Shown here: piece after piece, positions 10,122-19,600 of the stretch | Layout of the letters: every line of letters starts with the position of its first letter | Position numbering within the stretch: the stretch's first letter is position 1 | From: Rubripirellula lacrimiformis | Lineage (GTDB): Bacteria; Planctomycetota; Planctomycetia; Pirellulales; Pirellulaceae | Direction of reading: 5' to 3' | Assembly: GCF_007741535.1 (NCBI RefSeq) | Contig: NZ_CP036525.1 | Location: forward strand, 2,418,001-2,482,000 | Length of the DNA stretch: 64,000 nucleotides | The notes under the pieces: model-generated | The model's input: the letters and a program-made list of their open reading frames with translations, nothing else | Told to the model about the DNA's origin: nothing | Database searches by the model: none | Program-made: the position numbers and the translations under genes

Positions 10122-10166
10122 CGCAGAACTCAGCGGCGCAGAGCTCAGCGGCGCAGAACTCAGCGG
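10122..10166 (+). repeat. three tandem 15-mers over a stop codon
   Basis: CGCAGAACTCAGCGG occurs three times in a row; the middle copy has one A-to-G change. A degenerate related stretch precedes it from 10090. The third copy covers the TGA of the glycosyltransferase that ends at 10160. Confidence 0.8.
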
Positions 10167-11284
10167 CGGCCCGCCAGATCCCGATAGTGACTGCGGTAGG
10201 CATCGATCATCGTGGGGATCGAGAACTGGTTTCGCATTCGTTGGCGGTTGGCTTCCCCGACTCGGTCGGCAAGGCCCGCGTCGTTCAACAGCGGATCGGC
10301 TAAACGGGCCATGCTTGGGCCGTCGCCAACTTCGAAGGTTTGCTGGTCCCAGGTTTCGCCAAACAGTTCGGCGGATCCTTCGACCCGGCTGCAGACCGCC
10401 GGTCGCCCCGCCGCCATCGCCTCCATGACGACGTTGGGCATGCCCTCGTAACGGCTTGGCAGGATCAGCACACGGCAGCCACGCATCAACGGGGCCACAT
10501 CGGATTGCCAAGCAATGCGTTGGGCTCGATGAGGCCCGATCCGGTCAATCCAGCGGTCGATCACTGCGGATTCAGGCCCGTCGCCAACGATCAATAGTCG
10601 CCGCGACGTGCCCGACGGTGCGATCGTGTCGATCTGGTCGCGAAGCAGTTCGATGCCCTTTTGTGGATGCAGTCGGCCCACGAACAACGCGACCGATGCG
10701 TCGGCCGGCCAACCCAATGTTTGCCAGTCAAACGCGGGTGCGGATGCGAAACGCGATACGTTGACCGCGTTGGGGATCACCCGAGTTTGGTCGGCTGGGC
10801 AGTTCAGCCGAGTCTCCGCGAACTGACGAACCGCATCGCTGACACACACCACACTGGTCATCTGCTTGACCGCCGATCGTTCGATTCGGCATCGAATGGG
10901 CCTGGCTTCGGCGACGCGCAATCCCCCGACCCGGACCTCAACACCCGCCGATTTGGCGGCATGCGTACCAATCACATTGGCATGAAATAGAAACGTTTGG
11001 CAGACATCCGGACGCGACTGGGTTAGCCAATGCTGGACCTGGCGATAGGCCGATCGAAGCTGCCAGATGGAATCGGCGCCAGCGGACTCGACCGGTATGT
11101 CGGCGTCTTGCAGTCGACGCACCAGGGCCGCTTGTGGATCGTCGCCGTTGGGGCCACCTGGCAACCTGCCAATGGAAAACACTCGCACTCGGTCGCCCGT
11201 ATCCGCCAAGCCAAGGGCCAGTTCGGTCAGGCAACGTTCGGCACCGCCGACAAACAGTTCTGTGATGACAAAGTCGATTCGCAT
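10160..11284 (-). CDS. glycosyltransferase family 4 (GT-B fold)
   Basis: A 374-residue protein. The open frame extends upstream through repeat A, but homology begins at the ATG at 11284 (MRIDFVITELFVGGAERCL), which is the classic GT4 N-terminus with the glycine loop. The C-terminal donor domain shows VGRLHPQKG, IVGDGPE and the E-x7-E segment in PSRYEGMPNVVMEAMAAGRP. It should transfer a sugar from a nucleotide donor with retention of configuration, in the cytoplasm. It stands alone, outside the large polysaccharide locus. The stop codon lies in a tandem 15-mer repeat, so the C-terminus may vary among strains. Substrate unknown. Confidence 0.9.
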   Translation of the reverse strand: MRIDFVITELFVGGAERCLTELALGLADTGDRVRVFSIGRLPGGPNGDDPQAALVRRLQDADIPVESAGADSIWQLRSAYRQVQHWLTQSRPDVCQTFLFHANVIGTHAAKSAGVEVRVGGLRVAEARPIRCRIERSAVKQMTSVVCVSDAVRQFAETRLNCPADQTRVIPNAVNVSRFASAPAFDWQTLGWPADASVALFVGRLHPQKGIELLRDQIDTIAPSGTSRRLLIVGDGPESAVIDRWIDRIGPHRAQRIAWQSDVAPLMRGCRVLILPSRYEGMPNVVMEAMAAGRPAVCSRVEGSAELFGETWDQQTFEVGDGPSMARLADPLLNDAGLADRVGEANRQRMRNQFSIPTMIDAYRSHYRDLAGRR

Positions 11285-11875
11285 ACCAGCATCGTCATGG
11301 ATCGGGCCGCGTCGGGCAATCGCACAGCACGCGAGATTTTCCGACGCGGGGGCGGGGGGCGGGTGCGGCAAAGCTTTTCGTAGCGCAAGTCGCCAAGACT
11401 TTCGGTGATCCCACACCCATCGGCCGAAACTCGGGGCGACATCCGCTACGGAAAACCGCTCCAAACATGGGAATGGAAGCTTCACGGCGTTGGGCACGGG
11501 AGCAGATCCCGGGACGATTGCAAATTGCCCAAGTGATAAACCGGCGAAAGTTGACGTAGCCGCGATTTTCGATTCGACCGGAATCAGAGGACGCCTAATG
11601 TCGCTTCGTTGCGCTATGCGTGGCATCTAATGGCGGGTAATGTTGCGTTGCGGCCAGTCGCCGGATTCTGCGGCAATGGAAATGATCGTCACGATTGATT
11701 TAACCTGAACCAATTCCAAGTGGATTGAAGTCCGTCTTGCGATTTGACGTCTCGTGCTTCGTGGCGGTGACCGATGTTTCCAGTAGGACGGTTTCAACGC
11801 GGCTTGAAACGTCTTCGACTTCGTTTTTCACCGCCAGCCGCCGATCATTCCCGCAAGAACGACCGAGACAAGACG
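11285..11875. other. long intergenic region upstream of the GT4 gene
   Basis: It holds one copy of dispersed repeat A at 11379-11410, extended by ATCGGCCGAAACTC to about 11436. The rest is without recognisable genes. It should include the promoter of the glycosyltransferase and, at its right end, any promoter of the small open frame at 11876. Confidence 0.5.
11379..11410 (+). repeat. dispersed repeat A, copy 2
   Basis: It contains AAGTCGCCAAGACTTTCGGT after CGTAGCGC, the best match to the family consensus. It is intergenic, about 95 bases upstream of the GT4 start. Confidence 0.8.
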
Positions 11876-12076
11876 ATGAACTTTGCAACTTTCACGATCG
11901 AGTCAGTGCACGGTGTCAAGCAAACTCTGACGCTGGGAGATTTCACGGTCGGTCCGCAGCCTGCCTCGGCCGCGCCGCCGAAGGATTCAGGTCAGGCGGC
12001 CCGCAGCCTGGATAGCCGGGTTTCGGATGGTCGAACCCCAGCGGCCGCACGGATCGACAAACCGATCGCTCGCTAG
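11876..12076 (+). CDS. possible small hypothetical protein
   Basis: A 66-residue frame, MNFATFTIESVHGVKQTLTL at the start, then Ala/Pro-rich and Arg-rich. It fills an otherwise empty space between two minus-strand genes. The N-terminal 30 residues look like a compact beta-rich segment. No family was recognised and no strong ribosome site is visible. The in-frame extension upstream to 11774 looks non-coding. It could be spurious. Confidence 0.35.
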   Translation: MNFATFTIESVHGVKQTLTLGDFTVGPQPASAAPPKDSGQAARSLDSRVSDGRTPAAARIDKPIAR

Positions 12077-12104
12077 AGTCGATATCGGCGATGCCGGGGG
12101 ATGT

Positions 12105-12130
12105 CAGGAAATCTGGCGAATCCCACTGCG
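12105..12130 (+). repeat. dispersed repeat B, copy 2
   Basis: It contains TCTGGCGAATCCCACTGCG, the clearest copy of repeat B, in the gap between the small open frame and the folP stop. A second, more diverged copy follows only 25 bases later. Confidence 0.7.
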
Positions 12131-12149
12131 GCGCGAGCCAATTGGGATG

Positions 12150-12177
12150 TCTGGAATTTCGGCGAATCCGGCTACGT
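12150..12177 (+). repeat. dispersed repeat B, copy 3 (diverged)
   Basis: It reads TTTCGGCGAATCCGGCTACG. It overlaps the last two codons of folP (stop at 12172-12174), so the repeat supplies the C-terminus of that protein. Confidence 0.5.
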
Positions 12178-13044
12178 GCCGGTGGTAGGACCGTTCAGTC
12201 CACCCACGGCGGCGAATAATCGTAGCCCGGCTACCGTTTCGCGAACGTCGTGAACACGAACGATGTGCGCTCCCGCGGCGGCCACGGCCAGGCTGACCGC
12301 TAAGGTTCCAGCCATCGTTGCCGCGGGCGAATCGCCCACCAATTTGCGAATGAACCCCTTGCGTGAATGGCCGATCAGAATCGGGCATCCCAGGTCGGTG
12401 AACCGGCCGGTTGCCGCCAACAGATCCAGATTGTGTTCGTGCGTCTTTCCGAATCCGATCCCAGGGTCCAGGCAGATTCGATCGAGCGAGATTCCTGAGG
12501 CCAAACAGAACTCTTTTCGCTCGATCAGGTACGAACGAATTTCGTCCACCACGTCGGCGTACTGCGGGGCATCCTGCATCGTTTGCGGAGTCCCCCGCAT
12601 GTGCATCACGCAGACACCGACTTTTGTGCGAACCGCCACGTCGACCATGGCCGGGTCGCCTTCGAGTCCGGTGACATCGTTGATGATCTCGGCACCGCAA
12701 TCGATCGCGGCTTGCGCCACCGCGGATTTACTGGTGTCGATGCTGATTGGAATCGTTAGCTTTCCAAGCAGCGCATCGATGACCGGGATCACACGATCTA
12801 GTTCTTCTTGTGTGCCGACGGGATCGCTGTAGGGCCGAGTGCTTTCACCGCCGATGTCGATGATGTCCGCGCCGTCGGCCTGCATCTGCAAAGCGGCATC
12901 CACGGCGACCGATAGATTTTGATGTTTGCCACCATCGGAAAAACTATCCGGCGTGACGTTCAAGATGCCCATCACGCGAGGCCGTTGCTGGAACGTGATC
13001 GTCCGTCGGCCCAGGTTCCACCCCAGCGTTGGTTCAGGCGTCAT
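12172..13044 (-). CDS. folP: dihydropteroate synthase
   Basis: A 290-residue cytoplasmic enzyme that joins 6-hydroxymethyl-dihydropterin pyrophosphate to p-aminobenzoate in folate synthesis, the target of sulfonamides. The TIM-barrel signatures are all present: MGILNVTPDSFSDGG near residue 24, GADIIDIGGESTRP, SIDTSKSAVA, IINDVTG, DPGIGFGKTHEHNL and LIGHSRKG. RVHDV lies near the C-terminus. The ATG at 13044 is chosen because homology starts just after it; the longer frame back to 13236 overlaps lptE. It is the last gene of the recO-bamD-like-lptE-folP operon, 5 bases after lptE. Confidence 0.97.
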   Translation of the reverse strand: MTPEPTLGWNLGRRTITFQQRPRVMGILNVTPDSFSDGGKHQNLSVAVDAALQMQADGADIIDIGGESTRPYSDPVGTQEELDRVIPVIDALLGKLTIPISIDTSKSAVAQAAIDCGAEIINDVTGLEGDPAMVDVAVRTKVGVCVMHMRGTPQTMQDAPQYADVVDEIRSYLIERKEFCLASGISLDRICLDPGIGFGKTHEHNLDLLAATGRFTDLGCPILIGHSRKGFIRKLVGDSPAATMAGTLAVSLAVAAAGAHIVRVHDVRETVAGLRLFAAVGGLNGPTTGT

Positions 13045-13049
13045 CGCAG

Positions 13050-13613
13050 TTACCAACGCATTTCCATCTGAGACACGATGCGTTCGGCCAAGTTTTCGAT
13101 GGCCACTTGCATCGCCGAATCGACCGACTGGCCGGCTTCGGGAACGAAACGTGAATCTTGGCCGAACCCGATGGCGAATTCGCCGGTGGGTGTGATGGCG
13201 TTCTGCATCAACAGTTCGCCGCCGCGTCCTGTCCAAGATGCACGCACTGAAATCGCCGCGTCCAACGCACGCGGGTCATCGGTGTCGGTTTCCGTCAGAA
13301 CTCGTTTGGATTCGTTGATCACTCGACAAACCAAGGTGCTGTCGGCGTTCGGATCGTGAGTCACTTTGTACGGGGTGCGGTCTTCGATTTCCTTCTGCAA
13401 CGCCTCGGTCAGCCGAACACCCAGGTCATGGCGGAAGGTCTCGTTCCGAACGATCGGTACGTGGATGGTCCGAATGCCGGGGCGGAACAGCGATGCGGAC
13501 CCAAACCGATAGGTCGCGCAGCCGCCGCTAACCAATAGCCCACTGACCAGCAATGTGCCGGCCAACGCGACGATGGAAACGACGGCATCGGTACGAGGCA
13601 TCCGTTGGATCAT
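13050..13613 (-). CDS. LptE-like outer-membrane assembly lipoprotein
   Basis: A 187-residue lipoprotein. The ATG at 13613 overlaps the TGA of the upstream gene as ATGA, which decides the start over a longer frame. The leader ends in LVSGLLVSGGCA, a good lipobox. The body has the RTIHVPIVRNETFRHDLGVRLTEAL pattern of the LptE family, which helps LptD place lipopolysaccharide in the outer membrane. Its position directly after a BamD-like lipoprotein supports a role in outer-membrane assembly. LptE sequences are very diverged, so a generic LPS-assembly-like lipoprotein is the safe call. Confidence 0.82.
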   Translation of the reverse strand: MIQRMPRTDAVVSIVALAGTLLVSGLLVSGGCATYRFGSASLFRPGIRTIHVPIVRNETFRHDLGVRLTEALQKEIEDRTPYKVTHDPNADSTLVCRVINESKRVLTETDTDDPRALDAAISVRASWTGRGGELLMQNAITPTGEFAIGFGQDSRFVPEAGQSVDSAMQVAIENLAERIVSQMEMRW

Positions 13614-15118
13614 CTGCGAATCGTCTCCGTCGGTGCCGCCGAACTGTCGCCGCCTTGCAGCTTCAACGGGTTCTTCGGACGCGATTCGGGGAAGATGTTG
13701 GTTAGCCAACCCAGACGCTGGGTCGGAACCGCAGGCAGCTGTTGAATTTGTGGCAGTCGTTTGCGAGCGATTTCAGCCTGCGGGGTGTCACCGTAACCGT
13801 CCAGCAGTTTCTGATAGTAGATTGCCGCCGCGCGATACTCTTTGCGTTTCTCGCGGAAACTTGCTTTCGTGGCCAAACGTTCGGCCCGGTGGTAGGCAAT
13901 TTCAGCGGCAGCTCGGGCCACCATGTCGCCGTATTTCGGATCCGCCATCTTGTCGGGGAACCGTTGTCGCGTTTGACGCACTAGCGTTTCGGCTTCCTCG
14001 AGCACCAGTTCGCTGTAGTGCGGACCAGCATAGATTTCCAGTTTGCAGCGCAGGCCCAACAGGTGTGCCAGGAACAGGTGTTCGCTGTCGGGGAACGTTT
14101 CCCGCAGGTCCATCAGGAATTCATCCGCTTCTTCGAACTTGCTTTGGCGAATGTATTCTGCTGCCGCCGCCATCGTCGCGTCGTCCGCCAAACGTCCCGT
14201 CGGATCGTCGTAACGGATCTGGTCCAACACACGAATCGCATGCCCATCGGTATCCAAACGCGGTCGCGATGGGTCGGTCAGGTTCAACGTGAACCAGCTG
14301 TCTTCGTCTGCTTTAACCGTGTCGATCCAGTAGCGGCTGATCGAAAACAATCTTGCTGCGACCTGATCGTTGAACCGGTTGCGTGGGAAGTCTTTTTGCA
14401 ACCGTTCGTAGGCGTCGCGTGCCTGTGTCAGTTGGTCTGAAAAGAATAGGCTTTCGGCCTGCATGAACAACGCGTCCTGTTCCAGCGCCGATCCCGGCGC
14501 GGCCTCGGTCGACTTGCGGAACTGTTTAGCGGCCTGAGCGAATGTTTTCTTGCGTTCGGTTTTTTCTTGGTCTTTGGCGGTCCGGAACAATCGGTCGCCT
14601 TCCTTGTAGAACACCTTGGCGCGTTCGCGGTCTTCTTGTTCGCGGCCGGTGATCAGGTTGGTGACCGACTTGGCCGTTTGTTTGGTCTTCTGCGTCAGCG
14701 ACCCATCGGCGTTGGCCACGGGATTGCTGGCGTCGGCAATTTCTTCGCCGGATACTTGTGCGATCGGGTTGTCAGCCGATGGAGTCCCGTCGGCGACTGT
14801 TCCGTAGTTGTCGCCATAGGGGTCGGCGTCACCGGATCCAAACGGGCCGGCCATGGAACGGCATCCACCGACTAGCGTGATGCCACCGGCCAATAGCCCT
14901 AGGCCCAACAATCGGCGGCCGATTCCGAAATGACTGATGGCCACATTTCCCAATGTCACGTTCCCCAGCGCCAGTTTCCCGATCCGTCGTTGCCGGCGAT
15001 CGGCTGAAATCAATGAATGGGAGTGCGCCAAACCTGGGTCCGCCGAGTGATCGTTGGGCATTGTTTTGTTCTCGTTAGCCGACATCGTTTTCCTGTCCAT
15101 GGTTTGATCGTTTCGCAT
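13610..15118 (-). CDS. BamD-like TPR lipoprotein (outer-membrane assembly)
   Basis: A 502-residue protein with an unusually long N-terminus. The lipobox GGITLVGGCRS is near residue 86, so the effective leader may start at an internal Met (MSANENK or MPNDHS). After a low-complexity linker come TPR-like helices, including AKVFYKEGDRLF, AKQFRKSTEAAPGSALEQDA, ARDAYERLQKDFPRNRFND and AAIYYQKLLDGYGDTPQAEIA. That is the pattern of BamD, the lipoprotein that feeds beta-barrel proteins to BamA. It is about twice the usual BamD length because of the linker and extra repeats. It is coupled by ATGA to the LptE-like gene and lies 54 bases after recO. Confidence 0.78.
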   Translation of the reverse strand: MRNDQTMDRKTMSANENKTMPNDHSADPGLAHSHSLISADRRQRRIGKLALGNVTLGNVAISHFGIGRRLLGLGLLAGGITLVGGCRSMAGPFGSGDADPYGDNYGTVADGTPSADNPIAQVSGEEIADASNPVANADGSLTQKTKQTAKSVTNLITGREQEDRERAKVFYKEGDRLFRTAKDQEKTERKKTFAQAAKQFRKSTEAAPGSALEQDALFMQAESLFFSDQLTQARDAYERLQKDFPRNRFNDQVAARLFSISRYWIDTVKADEDSWFTLNLTDPSRPRLDTDGHAIRVLDQIRYDDPTGRLADDATMAAAAEYIRQSKFEEADEFLMDLRETFPDSEHLFLAHLLGLRCKLEIYAGPHYSELVLEEAETLVRQTRQRFPDKMADPKYGDMVARAAAEIAYHRAERLATKASFREKRKEYRAAAIYYQKLLDGYGDTPQAEIARKRLPQIQQLPAVPTQRLGWLTNIFPESRPKNPLKLQGGDSSAAPTETIRR

Positions 15119-15172
15119 CCTGCGATCGTCTCGACCGACCAGCTTTGCTAGTCGTTCATCAATTTCGACCGA

Positions 15173-15964
15173 TCAGCGATTCTGGGCTGGCGGCGTTCCC
15201 GGCGGGGAAGCTTCGGGGGTGATCTGTGTCGGCAAAAACGCCTGCATTCTTGGCACGTTCCCGATCACCGTTGGAATGTATCGGTTCATGATCGCACGCA
15301 GTTCGCCATAAATACTGCGGGCGACGTGCGTTGGCAGCGTTGTCGTGGCAGCCTGCAATTGGCGGATTTCTTCGACGATTGCCGCTCGCACCGAAATCGA
15401 TTGCTGTTGTTTGGATCGGCACCCGCCGCAAACCACGCCACCGGCTGACAACGAAAACGAGATCCGCGGAGTGGTTTCGACGGCTCCACCACAATCCGTG
15501 CACCGATCGGTTCCCGGCGCATGGCCGAGAAGTCGAAGGATTTGGCAATCGAAAAACAGCAGTGTCGATGCGACATCGCCGCTGCCGTCAATCTGTGCGA
15601 GGGTTTGGATGGCCAAGTCGTAGACTTCGGGATGAGGGTCGTGTTCGTCCGTCAACAGTCGCAGCATTTCCGCGACGTAGTAGCCTGCGTAGACCCGCTC
15701 GAGCGATTTCTCGCCGCCGCGGAACCGCCGGTGCAGTTTGGCTTCGGTCAACAAATCGAGCGTATCGGCAGACTTCTTTAGAACGACTACACGACAAACG
15801 GCCAGCAGGTCAAGCGCGCCTTCGAAAGGGCCCTTGGGCCGGCGGGCTCCTTTGGCGATCGCCGATATCCGGCCAAAGTCACGCGTCAGCAGCGAAACGA
15901 TCAAACTCGTTTCGCTGAACTCGATCGTTCGCAGCACGATTGCGGTGGTCTGTTCGGCCGCCAA
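15173..15964 (-). CDS. recO: DNA repair protein RecO
   Basis: A 263-residue protein of the RecFOR pathway that helps load RecA onto SSB-coated single strands. The N-terminal OB fold shows AIVLRTIEFSETSLIVSLLT and GRISAIAKGARRPKGPF. The middle helical domain has VYAGYYVAEMLRLL. A zinc site of the CxxC...CxxC type is present (CTDCGG and VCGGC). The start is a TTG at 15964 that gives the conserved N-terminus. It is the first gene of the operon with bamD-like, lptE-like and folP. Confidence 0.94.
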   Translation of the reverse strand: MAAEQTTAIVLRTIEFSETSLIVSLLTRDFGRISAIAKGARRPKGPFEGALDLLAVCRVVVLKKSADTLDLLTEAKLHRRFRGGEKSLERVYAGYYVAEMLRLLTDEHDPHPEVYDLAIQTLAQIDGSGDVASTLLFFDCQILRLLGHAPGTDRCTDCGGAVETTPRISFSLSAGGVVCGGCRSKQQQSISVRAAIVEEIRQLQAATTTLPTHVARSIYGELRAIMNRYIPTVIGNVPRMQAFLPTQITPEASPPGTPPAQNR

Positions 15965-16030
15965 GGGAGGCTTTCAACAAAGGAAATGTCGGGGGGGGAA
16001 GTGAGGTGTCGGGACGATCGGGAATGCGGG

Positions 16031-16354
16031 CTACAGTTCGCCCATTTCACCAAGCGTCGCCAGCAATTCGCTCATTTCGGCCGCCGCATGAGCATCACCC
16101 TGCTCTCTTGCCTGATCGATGCCGTCACGAAGGTGGGTGCGGGCGCGGTCGACTTCGTCGATGTCGACCAGCAATTGGGCGGACATGAAAAACGCCTGAA
16201 CGAAGGGCGGCGTGTCCTTCATCAGAGCTTCGAAAAGATCCAAGCTTTTTTGGTTCGCACCTTCGCTTCGAAGTTCCATGGCCAGCGAATATCGCAGGAA
16301 ATTGTCGGTGGGATCATCGGCGAGCATCGATTCAATTTTCTCGCGTCGACTCAT
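16031..16354 (-). CDS. small TPR protein
   Basis: A 107-residue cytoplasmic protein from the ATG at 16354 (MSRREKIESMLADDPTDNFL). It shows two to three helical repeats with TPR spacing (LRYSLAMELRSEGANQKSLDLFEALM, PFVQAFFMSAQLLVDIDEVDRARTHL). Similar small TPR proteins beginning with REKIE-x-ML-x-DDP are common in planctomycetes. The function is unknown; such domains usually mediate protein contacts. It lies 66 bases upstream of recO in the same direction and may be the operon's first member. Confidence 0.75.
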   Translation of the reverse strand: MSRREKIESMLADDPTDNFLRYSLAMELRSEGANQKSLDLFEALMKDTPPFVQAFFMSAQLLVDIDEVDRARTHLRDGIDQAREQGDAHAAAEMSELLATLGEMGEL

Positions 16355-16650
16355 GGCAGGGTTCCGGGTTTCGAATGAAGGTTCAGGGGGGGCGATCGGT
16401 TGCAGCAGTCTGCGATCATCATTGTCGGCCGAAAAGTGCAGACGGAAAGGCGACAACGGTGTCCGGTAGCAAGTTGCGACATGATTCTGCGCCAGTTTCA
16501 CGTGGTCCGCCATGCGGCGTTTCACGCTTTGACGACCCTCCGAAGCGTTCGAACAGGCACAATCGTCAAATTTAATTCAATGCGTACAGGTACAGCCGCC
16601 GATAACACGAATGATTGAAGACCTCTCCGCCAACGCTTTGAGATTGACGC

Positions 16651-19600
16651 ATGGACCGCGTGAAACGCCGATTTACTGTCGCTATGGCAGCGATCGCTAT
16701 CCCCGCCCTACTGTTGTTGATGATTTCGATGACTGATGCAGCACAGCCGGATGGTGCTGCAGTGGCTGTGGCCGTCGGAAATGGCGACAGCGTCGAAGGT
16801 GGCGAGATTCGACAGGTCGTCGGCAAACAGCTTGAACGCGGCGGGACTCGCCCGGGATTGCTGCAGTCGATCCTCAGCGGTTCGACCTCCAACCGTTCCA
16901 CCACTCACAACACCACGGCGCGAAGCGATCAATCGCGTGGATTGTTGGATGGTTTGTTTGGTGGTAATTCGTCACGCACCAGTTCGACGACCACTCGCCA
17001 TACAACCGCTCCACGCAGCGGAACCGCGAATTCAAACACAGCCAAATCGGGCAGCGTGAACTGGGAAGGCATCCCTTACCACGAAGCCGATGCCAGCAAC
17101 GCACGAACGGTTCCAGCGCCCATTCGCGATCCCAAGCAGGTTGCCGCCGACTCTTCGACGCGAATCATCCGCGGCGGATCGACCAATACCCGCACGGTTC
17201 CCAATCAATCATCAACCGCGTCGACCTCGACCCGAACGATGCAGGCGCCGACAATCGCTCGTCGTCCTTCGGCTCCCGTATTGCCGACGCCACCCGCCGA
17301 TAGTGTCCAGTACCGGATGTCGGCAACGACCGGCACCGCCAATGATTTGTCGACGACGTCCAGCAGTCGCCGCAGCAATCGCCGTGACGTCGACGCGTTT
17401 GCCGTCGCGAAAAACAGCACCTCGGATTTGAAGGTCACACAGGCGCCGGAAGCACCCGCCAGCGACGATGTTGTCGATCTGGTACCACGGGTCAGTCGTC
17501 GCACGATCCCTGCCACCGTGGCCAAGACCCAAGTGGCGAAGCCAGCCGAAACGAAAGCTGTGCCAGCGGCGACTGAAACCATCAAGGCCGATTCGACCAA
17601 GGTGGCTGCAAAACCGGCACCCGCCAAGACAAGCGTCCCAACGGCCGATGTGCCCAAGCGAGCGGTCGCCGCCGAAACCAAAGTCGCCGAAACCAAAGTC
17701 GCTGAAACGAAGGTCGCCGAAACGAAGGTTGCTGAAACCAATGTCGCCGCGCCCAACGCTACCGCATCGAATGTTGCTGCCACCACACCCAAGCCGACTG
17801 CCGCACCCGTGTCGGGAACGCCTGCACTGACCGCATCACCTGCACCCGCAGCAAACTCGGTCGCTACTGTTCCCAGCGCTTCCCTGGATGCCCCATCGGC
17901 CGCCAGCCCCGCATACGTGACACCTGTGGATCCCGCGACCACCCCGGTTCCCACAATGACGATGTCCGCCACACCACAGGCCGTTGCATCGGCGCCACCT
18001 GTTCCCGCACAACCATACGCCGCATCAATGCCTAGTAATTCAATGCCTAGTAATTCAATGCCTGCGTCCTCGGTATCGCACCGAGCCGGACCACCTGCTG
18101 CTGCGTTCGCACCTGCCCAAGCATTGCCAAACGGTACCCAGTACGGATCCCAAGCGACCAACTTTGGTCCGTCCGGCCAAATTGCGATCGGGTCGGGGTT
18201 GCCACAGGGTGGACCACGCGACATCAAGTTCGGCGGGACCAACATGAACGGTTCGGTTGCCACGCAAGACAATTTTCAGCCGACGCCATCGATCACTCGG
18301 CCCTACGTCAGCACGCCAAGTTCGTCGCTGCCAACGTACGAAACCGCCCGAGCGACACGCGATCCGTTTGACGATCCCTATGGTCGCCGCGACGACCGAC
18401 ACAGTTTTGGTGCTGGACCGACCAGCCCGAATTTGGCCGACCGTAGCATGGGACCTGCGACGACCGCAGCAACCAGCCGGAATCCCAACGCGGGTCAATC
18501 GTCGGCTGGCGACGCAACGTCGTCGGTACCGATGCACCCGATCGCCGGTTACACCGCGTCCGGTTCGCAGGCTACCACGGCCCAAGGCGACAACTTCAAA
18601 CGTACCAACGACGATTCGCGAAATCGAATGCGAACCGGTTCCGGCCAAGACCATACGGTCGCAGGAGCTGGGATGGCATCGTCGGAACTGCCTGGCATTC
18701 GAGTCGTCACCCGCGGCCCGAACGAGGTCATGATCCGTCAAACCAACGAATACGAGATCCGAGTGGAGAATCGTGGTTCGATCAACGCCGAAGGGTTGAT
18801 CGTGCGAGCGATGATTCCCGACTGGGCCGAAGTCCGCGGACAAAACGCCACCCGTGGCGAAGTCGAATCCCAAGGCGAAGGATCCATCGAACGATTGGTC
18901 TGGAAAATCGACCAACTGCCCGCCGGTGCTTCTGAGAAACTGTTCGTGCGGCTGATGGCTGCCCGCAGCGGTACTCACGACGTGGACGTCGACTGGACTC
19001 TGATGCCGCAGAAGACCGTGACCCAGATCAAAGTGCACGAACCGCAATTGGATCTGACCATCGAAGGTCCTGATGAAGTCGTCTATGGCCAGTCGCAAAC
19101 TTACAAGGTTCGTGTGCTGAACCCCGGTGACGGCGTCGCACCCAATGTGGTGTTCACGTTGTCGCCAAATTCGGCCACGCCGCAGACTCAGCGAATCGGA
19201 GACATCCCGGCCGGTAAAGAAGCTCAGTTCGACGTCGAACTGACCGCCCAAGATCTCGGGGATCTGAAAATCCACGGTCTAGCGGCCGGTGACTACGAGC
19301 TTCGCAGCGAAGCGACCAAGACGATTCGCGTCTCGGCTGCTCAGATCGAAGCCGTCCTGAACGGACCTGAACTGAAGTACCAAAACACCGAAGCGATGTA
19401 CAACCTGCAGGTTGAAAACGTCGGGTCGGCCACCACCGAACGTGTCGTCGCTTCGCTGCGATTGCCAGCCGGTGTGAAGTACCTGGGCGGAATCGAAGGA
19501 GCCCAGTTGCGTGCGAACACCCTGACCTGGGAAATCGCCAGCTTGGCCGATGGTGCCACACGGGACTATCAGTTCCGCTGCAACATGACAGCCACCGGCG

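Noticed and set aside
17205-18272. Long minus-strand frame (355 codons) inside the DUF11 gene, and another at 18055-19275
   Set aside because: Both are antisense shadows of a low-complexity plus-strand gene that has a signal peptide, domain matches and a terminator.
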